Below the pieces are notes generated by a model that was not told where the DNA came from, made no database searches, and worked only from the letters and a program-made list of their open reading frames with translations. Made by a program: the position numbers and the translations under genes. Source: Sphingopyxis sp. KK2 (GTDB lineage: Bacteria; Pseudomonadota; Alphaproteobacteria; Sphingomonadales; Sphingomonadaceae). From it: a DNA stretch of 64,000 nucleotides. The stretch spans positions 1 to 64,000 of the forward strand of contig NZ_LYVN01000004.1 in the NCBI RefSeq assembly GCF_001990265.1, in the 5' to 3' direction. Of the stretch, positions 1 through 8,492 are shown one piece after another; the stretch's first letter is position 1, and each line of letters opens with the position of its first letter.

Positions 1-443
1 GCCCGCCGATGACGAGCCGGGTCTGTGGCTCGCCCGGCGCGAGCGCGGCCCAGGCGATGCCGACGCCCATCGCGGCGACCATGCCGATCGGACCCGCGAG
101 CAGCCAGCGCAGCGTTTCGCGCCATTTGGTCGTCGCGCGGTCGGAGGGTTCGGGGGCGAGGCTTTCGCGCGCGGCGCGCGCCTTGGCCTCGCGCCGCGTA
201 TAATTGCCCGCGACGAGCGCGAGCGCGACGGTCGACACGAGCGCGAGCGCGATGAACGGCCCGCGCGCGGGGCCGAGCGCCCAAGCCGGCGCGGCGATCG
301 CGCCGACGATCAGCGCCCAGCCGCCGAGCACATAGGCGCGATTGGAATCGCGCCCCCGCCACGAGCGGCGCAGCAGCCAGACGCCCGCGCCCGCCACAGC
401 AGCGATGACGAGCGCCGGCAAAAGCGGCGAGCTGTCCTGCATA
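1..443 (-). CDS. Hypothetical multi-pass membrane protein (C-terminus cut by window edge)
   Basis: The reading frame starts at an ATG at 443 and runs off the left edge, giving about 147 residues. The protein begins MQDSSPLLPALVIAAVAG and shows about four hydrophobic stretches (roughly residues 8-24, 38-57, 64-83 and 108-131). A charged Arg/Glu-rich linker lies between the third and fourth. I do not recognise a family or catalytic motif. It is transcribed away from the TonB receptor gene, so 444-530 is a shared divergent promoter region. Good codon use and unbroken hydrophobic pattern argue that it is a real gene; the function is unknown. Confidence 0.6.
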
Positions 444-473
444 AGTCCCCCTGTCGACCCTTTTATCGATTCT

Positions 474-492
474 ATTGACACGCATTCGCAAT
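474..492 (+). promoter_or_regulatory. Possible Fur-like dyad overlapping a TTGACA -35 element
   Basis: The 19-base ATTGACACGCATTCGCAAT has symmetric ends (ATTG/CAAT) and loosely resembles an alphaproteobacterial Fur box. A consensus -35 TTGACA (475-480) lies inside it; no convincing -10 follows. It sits 39-57 bases before the TonB receptor start, where iron control is common. The match is weak in the centre, so this is tentative. Confidence 0.25.
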
Positions 493-530
493 AGCAATAG
501 CGGCGCCCTCGATAGCTAAGCGGGGAGCTC

Positions 531-2867
531 ATGACAATGACCAAGACGATCAAGCCGTTGCTGGCGCTGCTGCTGGCGGGCGCGGCGATGCCGGTTCAGG
601 CCGCCGAACTGGCGGCGGATGCTGCGGCCGAAGCCGGCGACGCGGGTGCCGATACGGGCGAAAGCAACGAGATCGTCGTCACGGGGATGAAATTCGACCG
701 CACGCTGCAGGACACGCCCGAAAGCGTGAAGGTGTTCACGTCGCAGGACATCGAAGACCAGAATCTGACCAATATATTCGACCTGATCGACCGCACTGCC
801 AACCTCGCCTCGACCTTCGGCGAGTCGGGCTTCACGATCCGCGGCATTTCGAACACCAATGTTTCGGGCACGGGCTTCGGCGACCTCGCCACCGTCTATC
901 TCGACGGCTCCCCCCTGCCCAGCGAGGCGACCGCGAGCGGCCCGCTCGACCTGTGGGACATCGACCAGGTCGAAATATTGCGCGGTCCGCAATCGACGCT
1001 GCAAGGGCGCAACGCGCTCGCCGGCGCGATCATCATCAAGACCGCCGACCCCAGCTTCGACTGGCGCGGCAAGGCACGCGCGATGATCAGCGCGCCCAAC
1101 GGCGAATATCGCTTTGCCGCTGCGATCGGCGGTCCGATCGTCGACGATGTGCTGGCGTTTCGCGTCGCGGGCGAACTGACGCGCGGCGACGGCTTCATCA
1201 AGAACGGCTTCACCGGCGGCCATTACGACCCGAGCAGCAGCGACACCGTGCGCGCCAAACTGCTCTTCACCCCCGCAGGACCCGACGGACTGCAGGTCAA
1301 GCTGTCCTATCTTTACGACCGCCACGACGGCAACGGCCGCGCCTATGCCTTCAGCGACACGCCCGATGCCTGGAACAATCGCGTCGTCGAGGCCAATCGC
1401 CCGACCTTCTCGCGCGCGAAGACCGACCTGTTCACGCTCGACGCGACGCTGCCGCTGGGCGATATCTTCACGCTGTCGTCGATCTCGACCTACAACCATC
1501 TGCGCACCGCATCGGCGTATGACGGCGATTTGCAGTCGGTCGACACCGCCTATGGCGACGCGGTCACCGACCAGAAAATCTTCAGCCAGGAACTGCGGCT
1601 GACCTTCGACACCGGTCCGCTCCAGGGCATCGTCGGCGGCTATTATTCGCGCACCAAGAACCCCGATTCGGACACCAATTCGACCTTCGGGCTCGATCCC
1701 GACCGCGACCTGGGGCTGACGCCGACGGTCGCCGGGGTGCTGCAGGGGCCGCCCTTCGGTCTCGACCCGGCGACCGCGCTGTTCCTCGCGCAGCAGGCGC
1801 GCGCGCAATATCCGGGGCTGATCTACATCACCTCGTCGCAGGCCTATTCGATCGATATCGAGACGATGGCGCTGTTCGGCGACGCGAGCTGGGAAATCAC
1901 CCCGGGGATCAAGCTGCTCGCGGGCTTCCGTTACGATCGCGAGAAGCAGCGCGTGTCGAACGACAATATCGTCGTCATCAATACGCCGCTGCCCAATCCG
2001 GCGCTCTACCCCTCGCCGCTCAACCTGATCCTCGCGACGGTCAATGGACTGATCCAGCAGCAGGCCGACGATGCGAGCAGCAGCAGCCCGCTGTCGAACA
2101 CCAGTTACGAGGCCTTCCTGCCCAAGGGCGGCCTGTCGATCGAATTCGCCGAGGACAAGACGCTGAGCGCGATCGTCCAGCGCGGCTATCGTTCGGGCGG
2201 CAGCGGGGTGAACCCGGCGCGCGCCTCGACCTATGCCTATGATCCCGAATATACGTGGAATTACGAACTGTCGCTGCGCACCCAATGGTTCGACCGGCGG
2301 CTGACCTTCAACGCCAACGCCTTTTTCATCGACTGGACCGACCAGCAGGTCAGCGTGCAATTGTCGAACAGCGTCTATGATTATGAGACGCAGAATGCGG
2401 GCAAGTCGCGCGTCTATGGTTTCGAGGTCGAGAGCGATTATGACGTCAGCGACAGCCTGAACATCTATGGCTCGGTCGGCTATGCGCGCACCGAATTCCT
2501 CGAATTCGACGCGACCGGCGGCTTTGTCGACGACCTGTCGGGGCTGGAATTCATCAACGCGGCGCGCTGGACCTGGGCGGCGGGTTTCAGCTGGCGTGAC
2601 CGGAGCGGCCTGTCGGCCAATGCCAATGTCAACTATCGCGGCCCCGCCTATCAGGGACTGGTCGACCAGAGCGCCCGCGACGTGCCCGGCCGCACGCTCG
2701 TCAACGCCAAGATCGGCTGGAGCAACGACAATTTCGGCGCCTATCTCTTCGCCAACAACATCTTCGACGATCAATATTTCGACTATCAATATGACAATGA
2801 CGGCCGCCTCAACGCGCTCTACGGCGACCCGCGGGTGATCGGACTGAGCTTCGAAGCGCGCTTTTGA
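531..2867 (+). CDS. TonB-dependent outer-membrane receptor
   Basis: This 778-residue protein has a Sec signal peptide (about residues 1-24, ending VQAAE). A NEIVVTG segment near residues 46-52 is typical of the start of sphingomonad TonB receptor plugs. The plug domain follows (about 55-170, with the VEILRGPQ and GRNALAGAI elements). A long beta-barrel region then ends in the aromatic terminal motif SFEARF expected for BAM-dependent insertion. Such receptors import siderophores, vitamins or glycans using TonB-ExbBD energy. The substrate cannot be read from the sequence. A possible Fur-like dyad lies upstream. The gene stands alone, with no adjacent transporter or sigma/anti-sigma pair. Confidence 0.93.
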   Translation: MTMTKTIKPLLALLLAGAAMPVQAAELAADAAAEAGDAGADTGESNEIVVTGMKFDRTLQDTPESVKVFTSQDIEDQNLTNIFDLIDRTANLASTFGESGFTIRGISNTNVSGTGFGDLATVYLDGSPLPSEATASGPLDLWDIDQVEILRGPQSTLQGRNALAGAIIIKTADPSFDWRGKARAMISAPNGEYRFAAAIGGPIVDDVLAFRVAGELTRGDGFIKNGFTGGHYDPSSSDTVRAKLLFTPAGPDGLQVKLSYLYDRHDGNGRAYAFSDTPDAWNNRVVEANRPTFSRAKTDLFTLDATLPLGDIFTLSSISTYNHLRTASAYDGDLQSVDTAYGDAVTDQKIFSQELRLTFDTGPLQGIVGGYYSRTKNPDSDTNSTFGLDPDRDLGLTPTVAGVLQGPPFGLDPATALFLAQQARAQYPGLIYITSSQAYSIDIETMALFGDASWEITPGIKLLAGFRYDREKQRVSNDNIVVINTPLPNPALYPSPLNLILATVNGLIQQQADDASSSSPLSNTSYEAFLPKGGLSIEFAEDKTLSAIVQRGYRSGGSGVNPARASTYAYDPEYTWNYELSLRTQWFDRRLTFNANAFFIDWTDQQVSVQLSNSVYDYETQNAGKSRVYGFEVESDYDVSDSLNIYGSVGYARTEFLEFDATGGFVDDLSGLEFINAARWTWAAGFSWRDRSGLSANANVNYRGPAYQGLVDQSARDVPGRTLVNAKIGWSNDNFGAYLFANNIFDDQYFDYQYDNDGRLNALYGDPRVIGLSFEARF

Positions 2868-2977
2868 CGCTCAGGCCCATGATCTGACGGCTTGTCGTTC
2901 GGCGCTTGGGACCATAGACATTTGCGGCGCGTTTCCCATGCGCCAAGAGCGTCAATCAATCGAGCGGGAATGAGATC

Positions 2978-3574
2978 ATGGCAGCTGTCCATGTCGACGC
3001 CGACAAGGTCCATGAATTTGTGGACGCCGACGGTTTCTACGACTGGCTGGCGGCCAACCACGCGACCGAAAGCGAGGTCTGGATCAAGATCCACAAGGTC
3101 AAGTCGGGCCTCCCCTCGATCACCCCCGAACAGGCGATCCATGCCGCGCTGTGCTGGGGATGGATCGATGCGATCCGCAAATCCTTTGACGAGAAGAGCT
3201 TCCTCCAGCGCTACACCCCGCGCGGCGCCAAGAGCGTCTGGAGCCAGATCAACATCGACAATGTCGCGCGGCTGACCGCCGAAGGGCGGATGACCGAGCA
3301 TGGACTGAAGCCGGTCGCGGCCGCCAAGGCCGACGGGCGCTGGGATCGCGCCTATCGCGTCAAGGGGTCCGAGATTCCCGAGGACCTGCTGGCGTCGATC
3401 GACGCCGAACCGGCGGCAAAAGCGATGCTGGCGAAACTGACCGCGCAAAACCGTTTCGCGCTGATCTTTCGCCTCGGTGCGATCAAGACCGAGGCGGGGC
3501 GGAGAAAGAAGATCGCCGACCTGGTCGCAATGCTGAAACGCGGCGAGACTTTTCACCCGCAGAAAAGCGACTGA
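2978..3574 (+). CDS. YdeI/OmpD-associated family protein
   Basis: This is a 198-residue soluble protein without a signal peptide. The order of conserved blocks matches the YdeI family: an N-terminal FYDWLAANH segment, the ALCWGWIDAIRK block near residues 57-68, a YTPRGAKSVWS block near 80-90, and a C-terminal Lys/Arg-rich helix ending in KRGETFHP. Family members have been linked to bacteriocin or peptide protection, but the biochemical role is poorly defined. The ATG at 2978 is preferred because an upstream GCGGGAATGAG provides a weak ribosome-binding site. The 110 bases before it hold no recognisable element. Confidence 0.8.
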   Translation: MAAVHVDADKVHEFVDADGFYDWLAANHATESEVWIKIHKVKSGLPSITPEQAIHAALCWGWIDAIRKSFDEKSFLQRYTPRGAKSVWSQINIDNVARLTAEGRMTEHGLKPVAAAKADGRWDRAYRVKGSEIPEDLLASIDAEPAAKAMLAKLTAQNRFALIFRLGAIKTEAGRRKKIADLVAMLKRGETFHPQKSD

Positions 3575-3626
3575 CGCTCGCCTGGGAGTGGGTTACAGCC
3601 GCGCCGAACCGGACGGGAGCGACGCG

Positions 3627-4217
3627 ATGAAAGCTGCTTGGATCTTGGCCGCACTGATGCTCGCCGCCTGTTCGTCGCCGACCAGCGAGGCCGCACCGGA
3701 ACCGACGAAAACGGCAGGCGCCGCCGAAACCGTCGCCACACCGCCCATACCCAGAACCCGCCCGGTCGTCGAAAATCCGCTCATCCTCGCCCCCGATGGC
3801 CTGCTTGCGATCAACCGCGATGGCCAGATGCGCCTGGTGCCTTTCGGCCTGGCGCGGGGCGAGGCCGAATCCGCTGTCGGCATCGCCATGACGCCGCCGC
3901 GAAAACGCGGCAGCAGCAGCGAATGTGGCGCGGGCATCGTCGACTACACCGATTTCCGGAACGGGCTGCAAATGACTTTTCAGGTCGATAAATTCGTGGG
4001 GTGGACGATCAACACGGACTCGCCGCTCAGGACCGCCAAAGGCATCGGCGTCGGTTCGACCCGCCAGCAACTCGACGCGGCGTACAAGGTCGATGTCGAG
4101 GACTCGTCGCTCGGGCTGCTGTTCAGCACCGGCGATCTGGTCGGCCTGCTCGACCAGGATGGGATCGAAGGGCTGGTCACCGATATCTGGGCGGGCACCG
4201 TCTGCCTGATCGATTGA
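3627..4217 (+). CDS. Hypothetical lipoprotein
   Basis: The 196-residue protein begins with a short signal peptide and a lipobox (LMLAAC, Cys near residue 15), so it should be diacylated and anchored to a membrane. A low-complexity Thr/Pro/Ala linker follows, then a compact globular domain with two cysteines (SSECGAGIVDYTDFRNGL and a C-terminal GTVCLID). The sequence pattern of a scaled response followed by GIGVGSTRQQLDAAY resembles periplasmic proteins that monitor a substrate, but no named family is recognised. Start 3627 is chosen over an in-frame ATG 39 bases upstream because it puts the signal peptide at the N-terminus and follows a GGGAG motif. Confidence 0.7.
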   Translation: MKAAWILAALMLAACSSPTSEAAPEPTKTAGAAETVATPPIPRTRPVVENPLILAPDGLLAINRDGQMRLVPFGLARGEAESAVGIAMTPPRKRGSSSECGAGIVDYTDFRNGLQMTFQVDKFVGWTINTDSPLRTAKGIGVGSTRQQLDAAYKVDVEDSSLGLLFSTGDLVGLLDQDGIEGLVTDIWAGTVCLID

Positions 4218-4229
4218 GCGGGCGCCGCG

Positions 4230-4706
4230 CTACCCTTCGAGTTCGAGCAGATATTTCTTTGCCGCGAGGCCGCCCGCAAAACCGGTAAGCTGGCCGCCCG
4301 AGCCAACCACCCGGTGGCACGGCGCGATGATCGAGATAGGGTTGCGCCCGTTCGCCGCCCCGACCGCCCGCGACGCACCCGGCTTGCCGATCTGCTCGGC
4401 GATCTCGCCATAGCTGCGCGTCTCGCCGAACGGGATGGTGAGCAGGGCGGCCCAGACGCTCTTCTGGAAGTCGGTCCCGGCGAAGGACAACGGCACGTCG
4501 AAACTGCGGCGCGCGCCCGCGAAATATTCGCCCAGCTGGCGCTCGGTTTCGATCAGCAGCGGATGATCGGCCGCCTCGCGCATCGGCCCGAGCCGCACCC
4601 GACCGGGCCGGTCATTCTCCCACAGGATGGCGGCGAGGCCGCCGGCATCGGCGACCAAGGTCAGCTCGCCCACGGGCGACCAGATGGTCTTGAAAACATA
4701 AGTCAT
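4230..4706 (-). CDS. ogt: Methylated-DNA--protein-cysteine S-methyltransferase
   Basis: The 158-residue protein transfers methyl or alkyl groups from O6-alkylguanine (and O4-alkylthymine) to its own cysteine, a one-use DNA repair reaction. It carries the invariant active-site motif PCHRVVG, with the acceptor Cys at residue 130. The preceding winged-helix DNA-binding segment contains the Arg finger in ASRAVGAANG (about 111-120). Its length matches Ogt rather than the longer Ada proteins, since no N-terminal Ada metal-binding domain is present. It is convergent with the lipoprotein gene, 12 bases apart. Confidence 0.95.
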   Translation of the reverse strand: MTYVFKTIWSPVGELTLVADAGGLAAILWENDRPGRVRLGPMREAADHPLLIETERQLGEYFAGARRSFDVPLSFAGTDFQKSVWAALLTIPFGETRSYGEIAEQIGKPGASRAVGAANGRNPISIIAPCHRVVGSGGQLTGFAGGLAAKKYLLELEG

Positions 4707-4849
4707 GCGTCGATCCTTGAACGGCTATGCCGCGCTTATGGCAAGCCTCGACGCACGCCGCGTCCCGGATCTTGCGCCCAATCCATCCGCCGATTTTTCT
4801 GGTCCCGTCACGCCGCTGTGATAGCCTCCTGCCCAGGCAGGGGACAGAT

Positions 4850-6085
4850 ATGGCAACGACCATAAACGACACGCGTCACAGCAACGCACGGCTGACCTCG
4901 ATCGTCGTGCTCATCGCGCTGTCGGTCCTCCTCAACTATGTCGATCGCGGCGCGATCGGGGTCGCCGCACCGCTGATGAAGGGCGAGCTGCAGCTGTCCG
5001 CGACCGGCTTCGGCATCGCGGTGTCGGCCTTTTTCTGGGTCTATGCGCCTGCCTGCCTGCTCGTCGGATGGCTGTGCGACCGTTTCTGCGTCTACCGCGT
5101 CTTCGCCCTCGGCGTCGCGCTCTGGGCGATCAGCACCGCGCTCACCGGTTTTGTCGGCGGACTTGCGTCGCTCATCCTGCTGCGGCTGTTTCTCGGCCTT
5201 GGCGAGAGCATCGCCTTTCCCGGCAGCAGCAAGATCTTCGCCGCCGAAATCCCGGCCCCGCGCCGCGGCATCGCCAATGCCTCGGTGTCCGCCGCGCTCG
5301 CTTTCGGCCCCGCGCTCGGCACGCTGTTCGGCGGTGCCATCCTCGGCGAATGGGGCTGGCGCGCGATATTCTGGATCTTCGGCCTCGCAACCCTGGTCTG
5401 GCTGATCCCCTGGCAGGTCGCCGCCGCACCGCTCCGCGCGCGCAGCGTCGCCGCGCCATCGGCCGAACGCGTGTCGATGCGGCGCCTGCTCCGCATCCCG
5501 ACGCTGTGGCGGATGGGGCTGGTGCATTTCCTGTCCAACTACGGCTTTTATTTCCTGCTGGCCTGGCTGCCGCTCTATCTCGTCAACACGCGCGGCTATT
5601 CGATCGGCGAAATGACCTTGCTCACGACGCTCGGCTTCACGACGCAGGGGATCGTCGCGCTCGCCGCGGGCTGGCTCTCCGACCGCATGGTCGCGCGCGG
5701 CGCGCACGAGGGCCAGTTGCGCCGCGGGCTGATGGTCGCGGGCCAGCTCGCGACCGCCGCCGCGATCGCGGGCATCGCGGTCGGCGACGGCATGGCGACG
5801 CTCGCCTGCTGGCTGGTCGTGGCGGGATTCGGCACCGGGCTGGTCGCCACCAACCTGTTCGCGATCGGTCAGATTTTTGCCGGCCCGCGCGCCGCGGGCA
5901 GCTGGATCGGCGCGCAAAACGCGCTCGGCAATGTCTCGGGCATCGTCGGCCCCGTGATTACCGGGCTGATCGTCGACTATCTCGGTGGCTATGGCTGGGC
6001 CTTCGCCTGCGCCGCCGCCATGGCCGCGCTCGGCGCGCTGCTGTGGTGGGCGATCATTCCCGACATCCGCCAGATCGAGACATGA
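4850..6085 (+). CDS. MFS transporter, ACS (anion:cation symporter)-like
   Basis: The 411-residue protein has about 12 hydrophobic segments. Its first helix carries [13 protein letters not shown], typical of the ACS family that includes hexuronate, glucarate and phthalate permeases. Loop 2-3 has the GWLCDRF pattern of the MFS signature. Substrate is most likely an organic acid anion, but nothing nearby identifies it. Start 4850 ([10 protein letters not shown]) is preferred over an in-frame ATG at 4727 because it follows GGGGACAG and places the first membrane helix normally. The next gene, purT, begins 70 bases later. Confidence 0.88.
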   Translation: MATTINDTRHSNARLTSIVVLIALSVLLNYVDRGAIGVAAPLMKGELQLSATGFGIAVSAFFWVYAPACLLVGWLCDRFCVYRVFALGVALWAISTALTGFVGGLASLILLRLFLGLGESIAFPGSSKIFAAEIPAPRRGIANASVSAALAFGPALGTLFGGAILGEWGWRAIFWIFGLATLVWLIPWQVAAAPLRARSVAAPSAERVSMRRLLRIPTLWRMGLVHFLSNYGFYFLLAWLPLYLVNTRGYSIGEMTLLTTLGFTTQGIVALAAGWLSDRMVARGAHEGQLRRGLMVAGQLATAAAIAGIAVGDGMATLACWLVVAGFGTGLVATNLFAIGQIFAGPRAAGSWIGAQNALGNVSGIVGPVITGLIVDYLGGYGWAFACAAAMAALGALLWWAIIPDIRQIET

Positions 6086-6155
6086 GCTCGCCACTGGCGA
6101 ATCCCGCGCACCCCGACTAAGCGGGGCGCCCCACGCCAGCGACGAAAGCCCGCCC

Positions 6156-7337
6156 ATGACCCCCACCGCCACCATCCTGCTGCTCGGTTCGGGCGAACTC
6201 GGGCGCGAGTTCGTGATCTCGGCCAAGCGCCTCGGCTGCCGCGTCATCGCCTGCGACAGCTATGAAGGCGCGCCCGCGATGCAGGTCGCCGATGGTTTCG
6301 AAGTCTTCTCGATGCTCGACGGTGCTGCGCTGCGCGCCACGATCGAAAAGCACCGCCCCGACCATATCGTCCCCGAGGTCGAGGCGATCCGTACCGAAAT
6401 CCTCGCCGAGGTCGAGGCCGAGGGTTTCCATGTCGTCCCCTCGGCGCGCGCCGCGCAGCTCACGATGAACCGCGACGCGATCCGCGACCTCGCGGCGAGC
6501 GAACTGGGGCTCACCACCTCGACCTTCGAATATGCCGAGACGCGCGAGGAGCTGGTCGCCGCGGCAAACCGCATCGGCTTCCCGCTCGTCGTCAAGCCCG
6601 TGATGTCCTCGTCGGGCAAGGGCCAGAGCACGGTCAAGAGCGCCGCCGACATCGACGCCGCCTGGGACTATGCCGCCGCGGGCATGCGCGGCGACCGCCT
6701 GCGCGTCATCGCCGAGGCGTTTATCGACTTCGATTACGAGATCACCCTGCTGACCGTGCGCCACCAGGATGGCGTCGCCTTCTGCCCGCCGATCGGCCAC
6801 CGCCAGGAACGCGGCGATTATCGCGAAAGCTGGCAGCCCGCCGCGATGTCGGACGCCGCGCTCGCATCCGCGCAGGATATGGCGACCAAGGTCGTCGACG
6901 CGCTCGGCGGCCATGGCATTTTCGGGGTCGAATTTTTCGTGAAGGGCGACGCGGTGATCTTCTCCGAACTCTCGCCGCGCCCGCACGACACCGGCATGGT
7001 CACCCTGATCTCGCAAAGCCTGTCCGAATTTGACCTTCACGCCCGCGCGATCCTCGGCCTGCCGATTCCTGCTGTCGCGGTGCCCGACGCGAGCGCCAGC
7101 GCGGTGCTGCTCGCCGACCGCGACGCGAGCGATTTCGCGATCACCGGCCTCGCCGACGCGTTGACCCCGCCGAATGCCGAAATCGCGATCGACGCGCGCA
7201 TCTTCGGCAAGCCGGTGACGCGGCCCTATCGCCGCATGGGCGTTACGCTCGCCAAGATCGCGGGCGGCACGACCGACGACGCGCGCACGGCGGCAGTCGC
7301 GGCGGCGGCGAAGCTGCATATCGACTATCGGGACTGA
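6156..7337 (+). CDS. purT: Formate-dependent phosphoribosylglycinamide formyltransferase
   Basis: PurT makes formyl-GAR from GAR, formate and ATP, a folate-independent route for the third step of purine synthesis. The 393-residue length equals the E. coli enzyme. The N-terminal preATP-grasp domain starts [20 protein letters not shown]. The ATP-grasp core includes [16 protein letters not shown] (about residues 145-160) and the metal-binding GVEFFVKGD...[12 protein letters not shown] region (about 255-285). The ATG at 6156 gives the family-standard N-terminus. purA, another purine gene, lies 21 kb away. I see no riboswitch in the 70-base leader. Confidence 0.95.
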   Translation: MTPTATILLLGSGELGREFVISAKRLGCRVIACDSYEGAPAMQVADGFEVFSMLDGAALRATIEKHRPDHIVPEVEAIRTEILAEVEAEGFHVVPSARAAQLTMNRDAIRDLAASELGLTTSTFEYAETREELVAAANRIGFPLVVKPVMSSSGKGQSTVKSAADIDAAWDYAAAGMRGDRLRVIAEAFIDFDYEITLLTVRHQDGVAFCPPIGHRQERGDYRESWQPAAMSDAALASAQDMATKVVDALGGHGIFGVEFFVKGDAVIFSELSPRPHDTGMVTLISQSLSEFDLHARAILGLPIPAVAVPDASASAVLLADRDASDFAITGLADALTPPNAEIAIDARIFGKPVTRPYRRMGVTLAKIAGGTTDDARTAAVAAAAKLHIDYRD

Positions 7338-7353
7338 CGCGCTAAGTTGCGGC

Positions 7354-8007
7354 ATGGCAAAGCCCCCTGCCCCGTTCCTTCGCTGGCTCGTCATCGCCGC
7401 GCTGCTCTTCCTCGTCATCGGCCTGCCGCTGATCTTTCGCGACCAGTTCATGGCGGCGAGCGACGCGATCCTCGCCGCCGCCGAACAGCGCCCGCTCGCT
7501 GCGGCGCTCTTCATCGTCGCCGCGCTGACGCTCGATCTGTTCCTGCCCGTACCCAACGGCGTGACCAATACGCTCGCGGGCGCCGCCTTCGGTTTTCCAG
7601 TCGGCACGCTGGTGATCTGGCTCGGGCTGATGGGGGCCAGCCTCGCGGGCTACGCCTTCGGTCGCTGGGCGGCGCGCCCGCTCGCGAAACGCTGGCTCGG
7701 CGCCGACGACGTCGACAGGGCGCATGCGCTCGCCGAGCGCGTCGGCCCGATCGCGCTGATCGTCTCGCGCCCCGTTCCCGTCCTCGCCGAGGTGATGGCG
7801 ATTGCCGCCGGGGTATCGGCGATGGCTTTCGCGCGCTTCGCGCTCGTCATGGCGCTCGCCAATCTCGGCGTCGCGATGCTGTTCGCGGCGATCGGTGCGG
7901 CCGCAGTCGAGCAGGCGTCGGCCGAATTGCTGATGCTCGGCGCGGTCGGGTTGCCGCTCGCCTTCTGGCTGGGCTGGCAAGGCATCGAACGCTGGCGCGC
8001 GCGATGA
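7354..8007 (+). CDS. TVP38/TMEM64 (DedA-like, SNARE-associated) membrane protein
   Basis: The 217-residue inner-membrane protein has five or six hydrophobic segments. It carries the PF09335 core: a re-entrant region around VPNGVTNTLAGAAFG (about residues 68-82) and the downstream GYAFGRWAARPLAKRW basic stretch. DedA/TMEM64 superfamily proteins are thought to move or scramble lipids and affect envelope homeostasis; the substrate here is unknown. The stop overlaps the start of the acetyltransferase gene by four bases (ATGA), so the two are probably translationally coupled. Only 16 bases separate it from purT, suggesting a purT-dedA-acetyltransferase transcript. Confidence 0.85.
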   Translation: MAKPPAPFLRWLVIAALLFLVIGLPLIFRDQFMAASDAILAAAEQRPLAAALFIVAALTLDLFLPVPNGVTNTLAGAAFGFPVGTLVIWLGLMGASLAGYAFGRWAARPLAKRWLGADDVDRAHALAERVGPIALIVSRPVPVLAEVMAIAAGVSAMAFARFALVMALANLGVAMLFAAIGAAAVEQASAELLMLGAVGLPLAFWLGWQGIERWRAR

Positions 8008-8459
8008 TCGTCCGCCGCCTCGGGCCCGCCGACGTCGAAACAGCGCGCGACCTCAACGCGCTCTACGCCGACGCCTTCGAGGATCCCGGCACCTATCGCC
8101 GCGACACCCCCGACGACGCCTGGCTCGCGCGCCAGCTCGCCAAGGAGGCGACCATCCTGCTCGTCGCCGAAATCGACGGGCGCATCGTCGGCGGCCTGAC
8201 CGCCTATGAACTCGCCAAGCTCGAAGCGGCGCGGAACGAAATCTATCTCTACGACCTGGCGGTTGCGGAGGCGCATCGCCGCAAAGGCGTCGCCATCGCA
8301 TTGATCACCGAACTCCAGCATATCGCCGCCGAAACCGGCGCCTGGGCGGTGTTCGTCCAGGCCGATTATGAAGATCCGCCCGCGATTGCGCTCTATACCA
8401 AGCTCGGCGTGCGCGAGGATGTCCTGCATTTCGACCTGCCGCCGCTGCCGCGCCCCTAG
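8004..8459 (+). CDS. GNAT acetyltransferase resembling AAC(3)-I aminoglycoside acetyltransferases
   Basis: The 151-residue protein is a single GNAT domain. Its acetyl-CoA loop (HRRKGVAIALI, about 91-101) and the blocks EIYLYDLAV (79-87), FVQADYED (117-124) and ALYTKLGVREDVLHFD (129-144) closely follow the AAC(3)-Ia family, which N-acetylates gentamicin-type aminoglycosides. Whether this protein acts on aminoglycosides is not shown. It sits in a chromosomal setting with GC content like its neighbours and no cassette or insertion sequence. It overlaps the preceding dedA-like gene by ATGA. A natural cellular amine may be the true substrate. Confidence 0.85.
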   Translation: MIVRRLGPADVETARDLNALYADAFEDPGTYRRDTPDDAWLARQLAKEATILLVAEIDGRIVGGLTAYELAKLEAARNEIYLYDLAVAEAHRRKGVAIALITELQHIAAETGAWAVFVQADYEDPPAIALYTKLGVREDVLHFDLPPLPRP

Positions 8460-8492
8460 CCCGCGCTCAAGGGGCGCGCTACACCCCGCGCC

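Noticed and set aside
516-2789. A 757-codon minus-strand frame opposite the TonB receptor
   Set aside because: The plus strand has signal peptide, plug and barrel signatures. The minus product has no recognisable domain.
6086-6155. Possible riboswitch before purT
   Set aside because: Only a five-base-pair hairpin (CCCCG/CGGGG) is visible and no purine-box or other known aptamer pattern could be drawn.
8004-8459. Acquired resistance cassette
   Set aside because: No attC, integrase or insertion sequence, and base composition and overlap with the preceding gene fit the chromosome.
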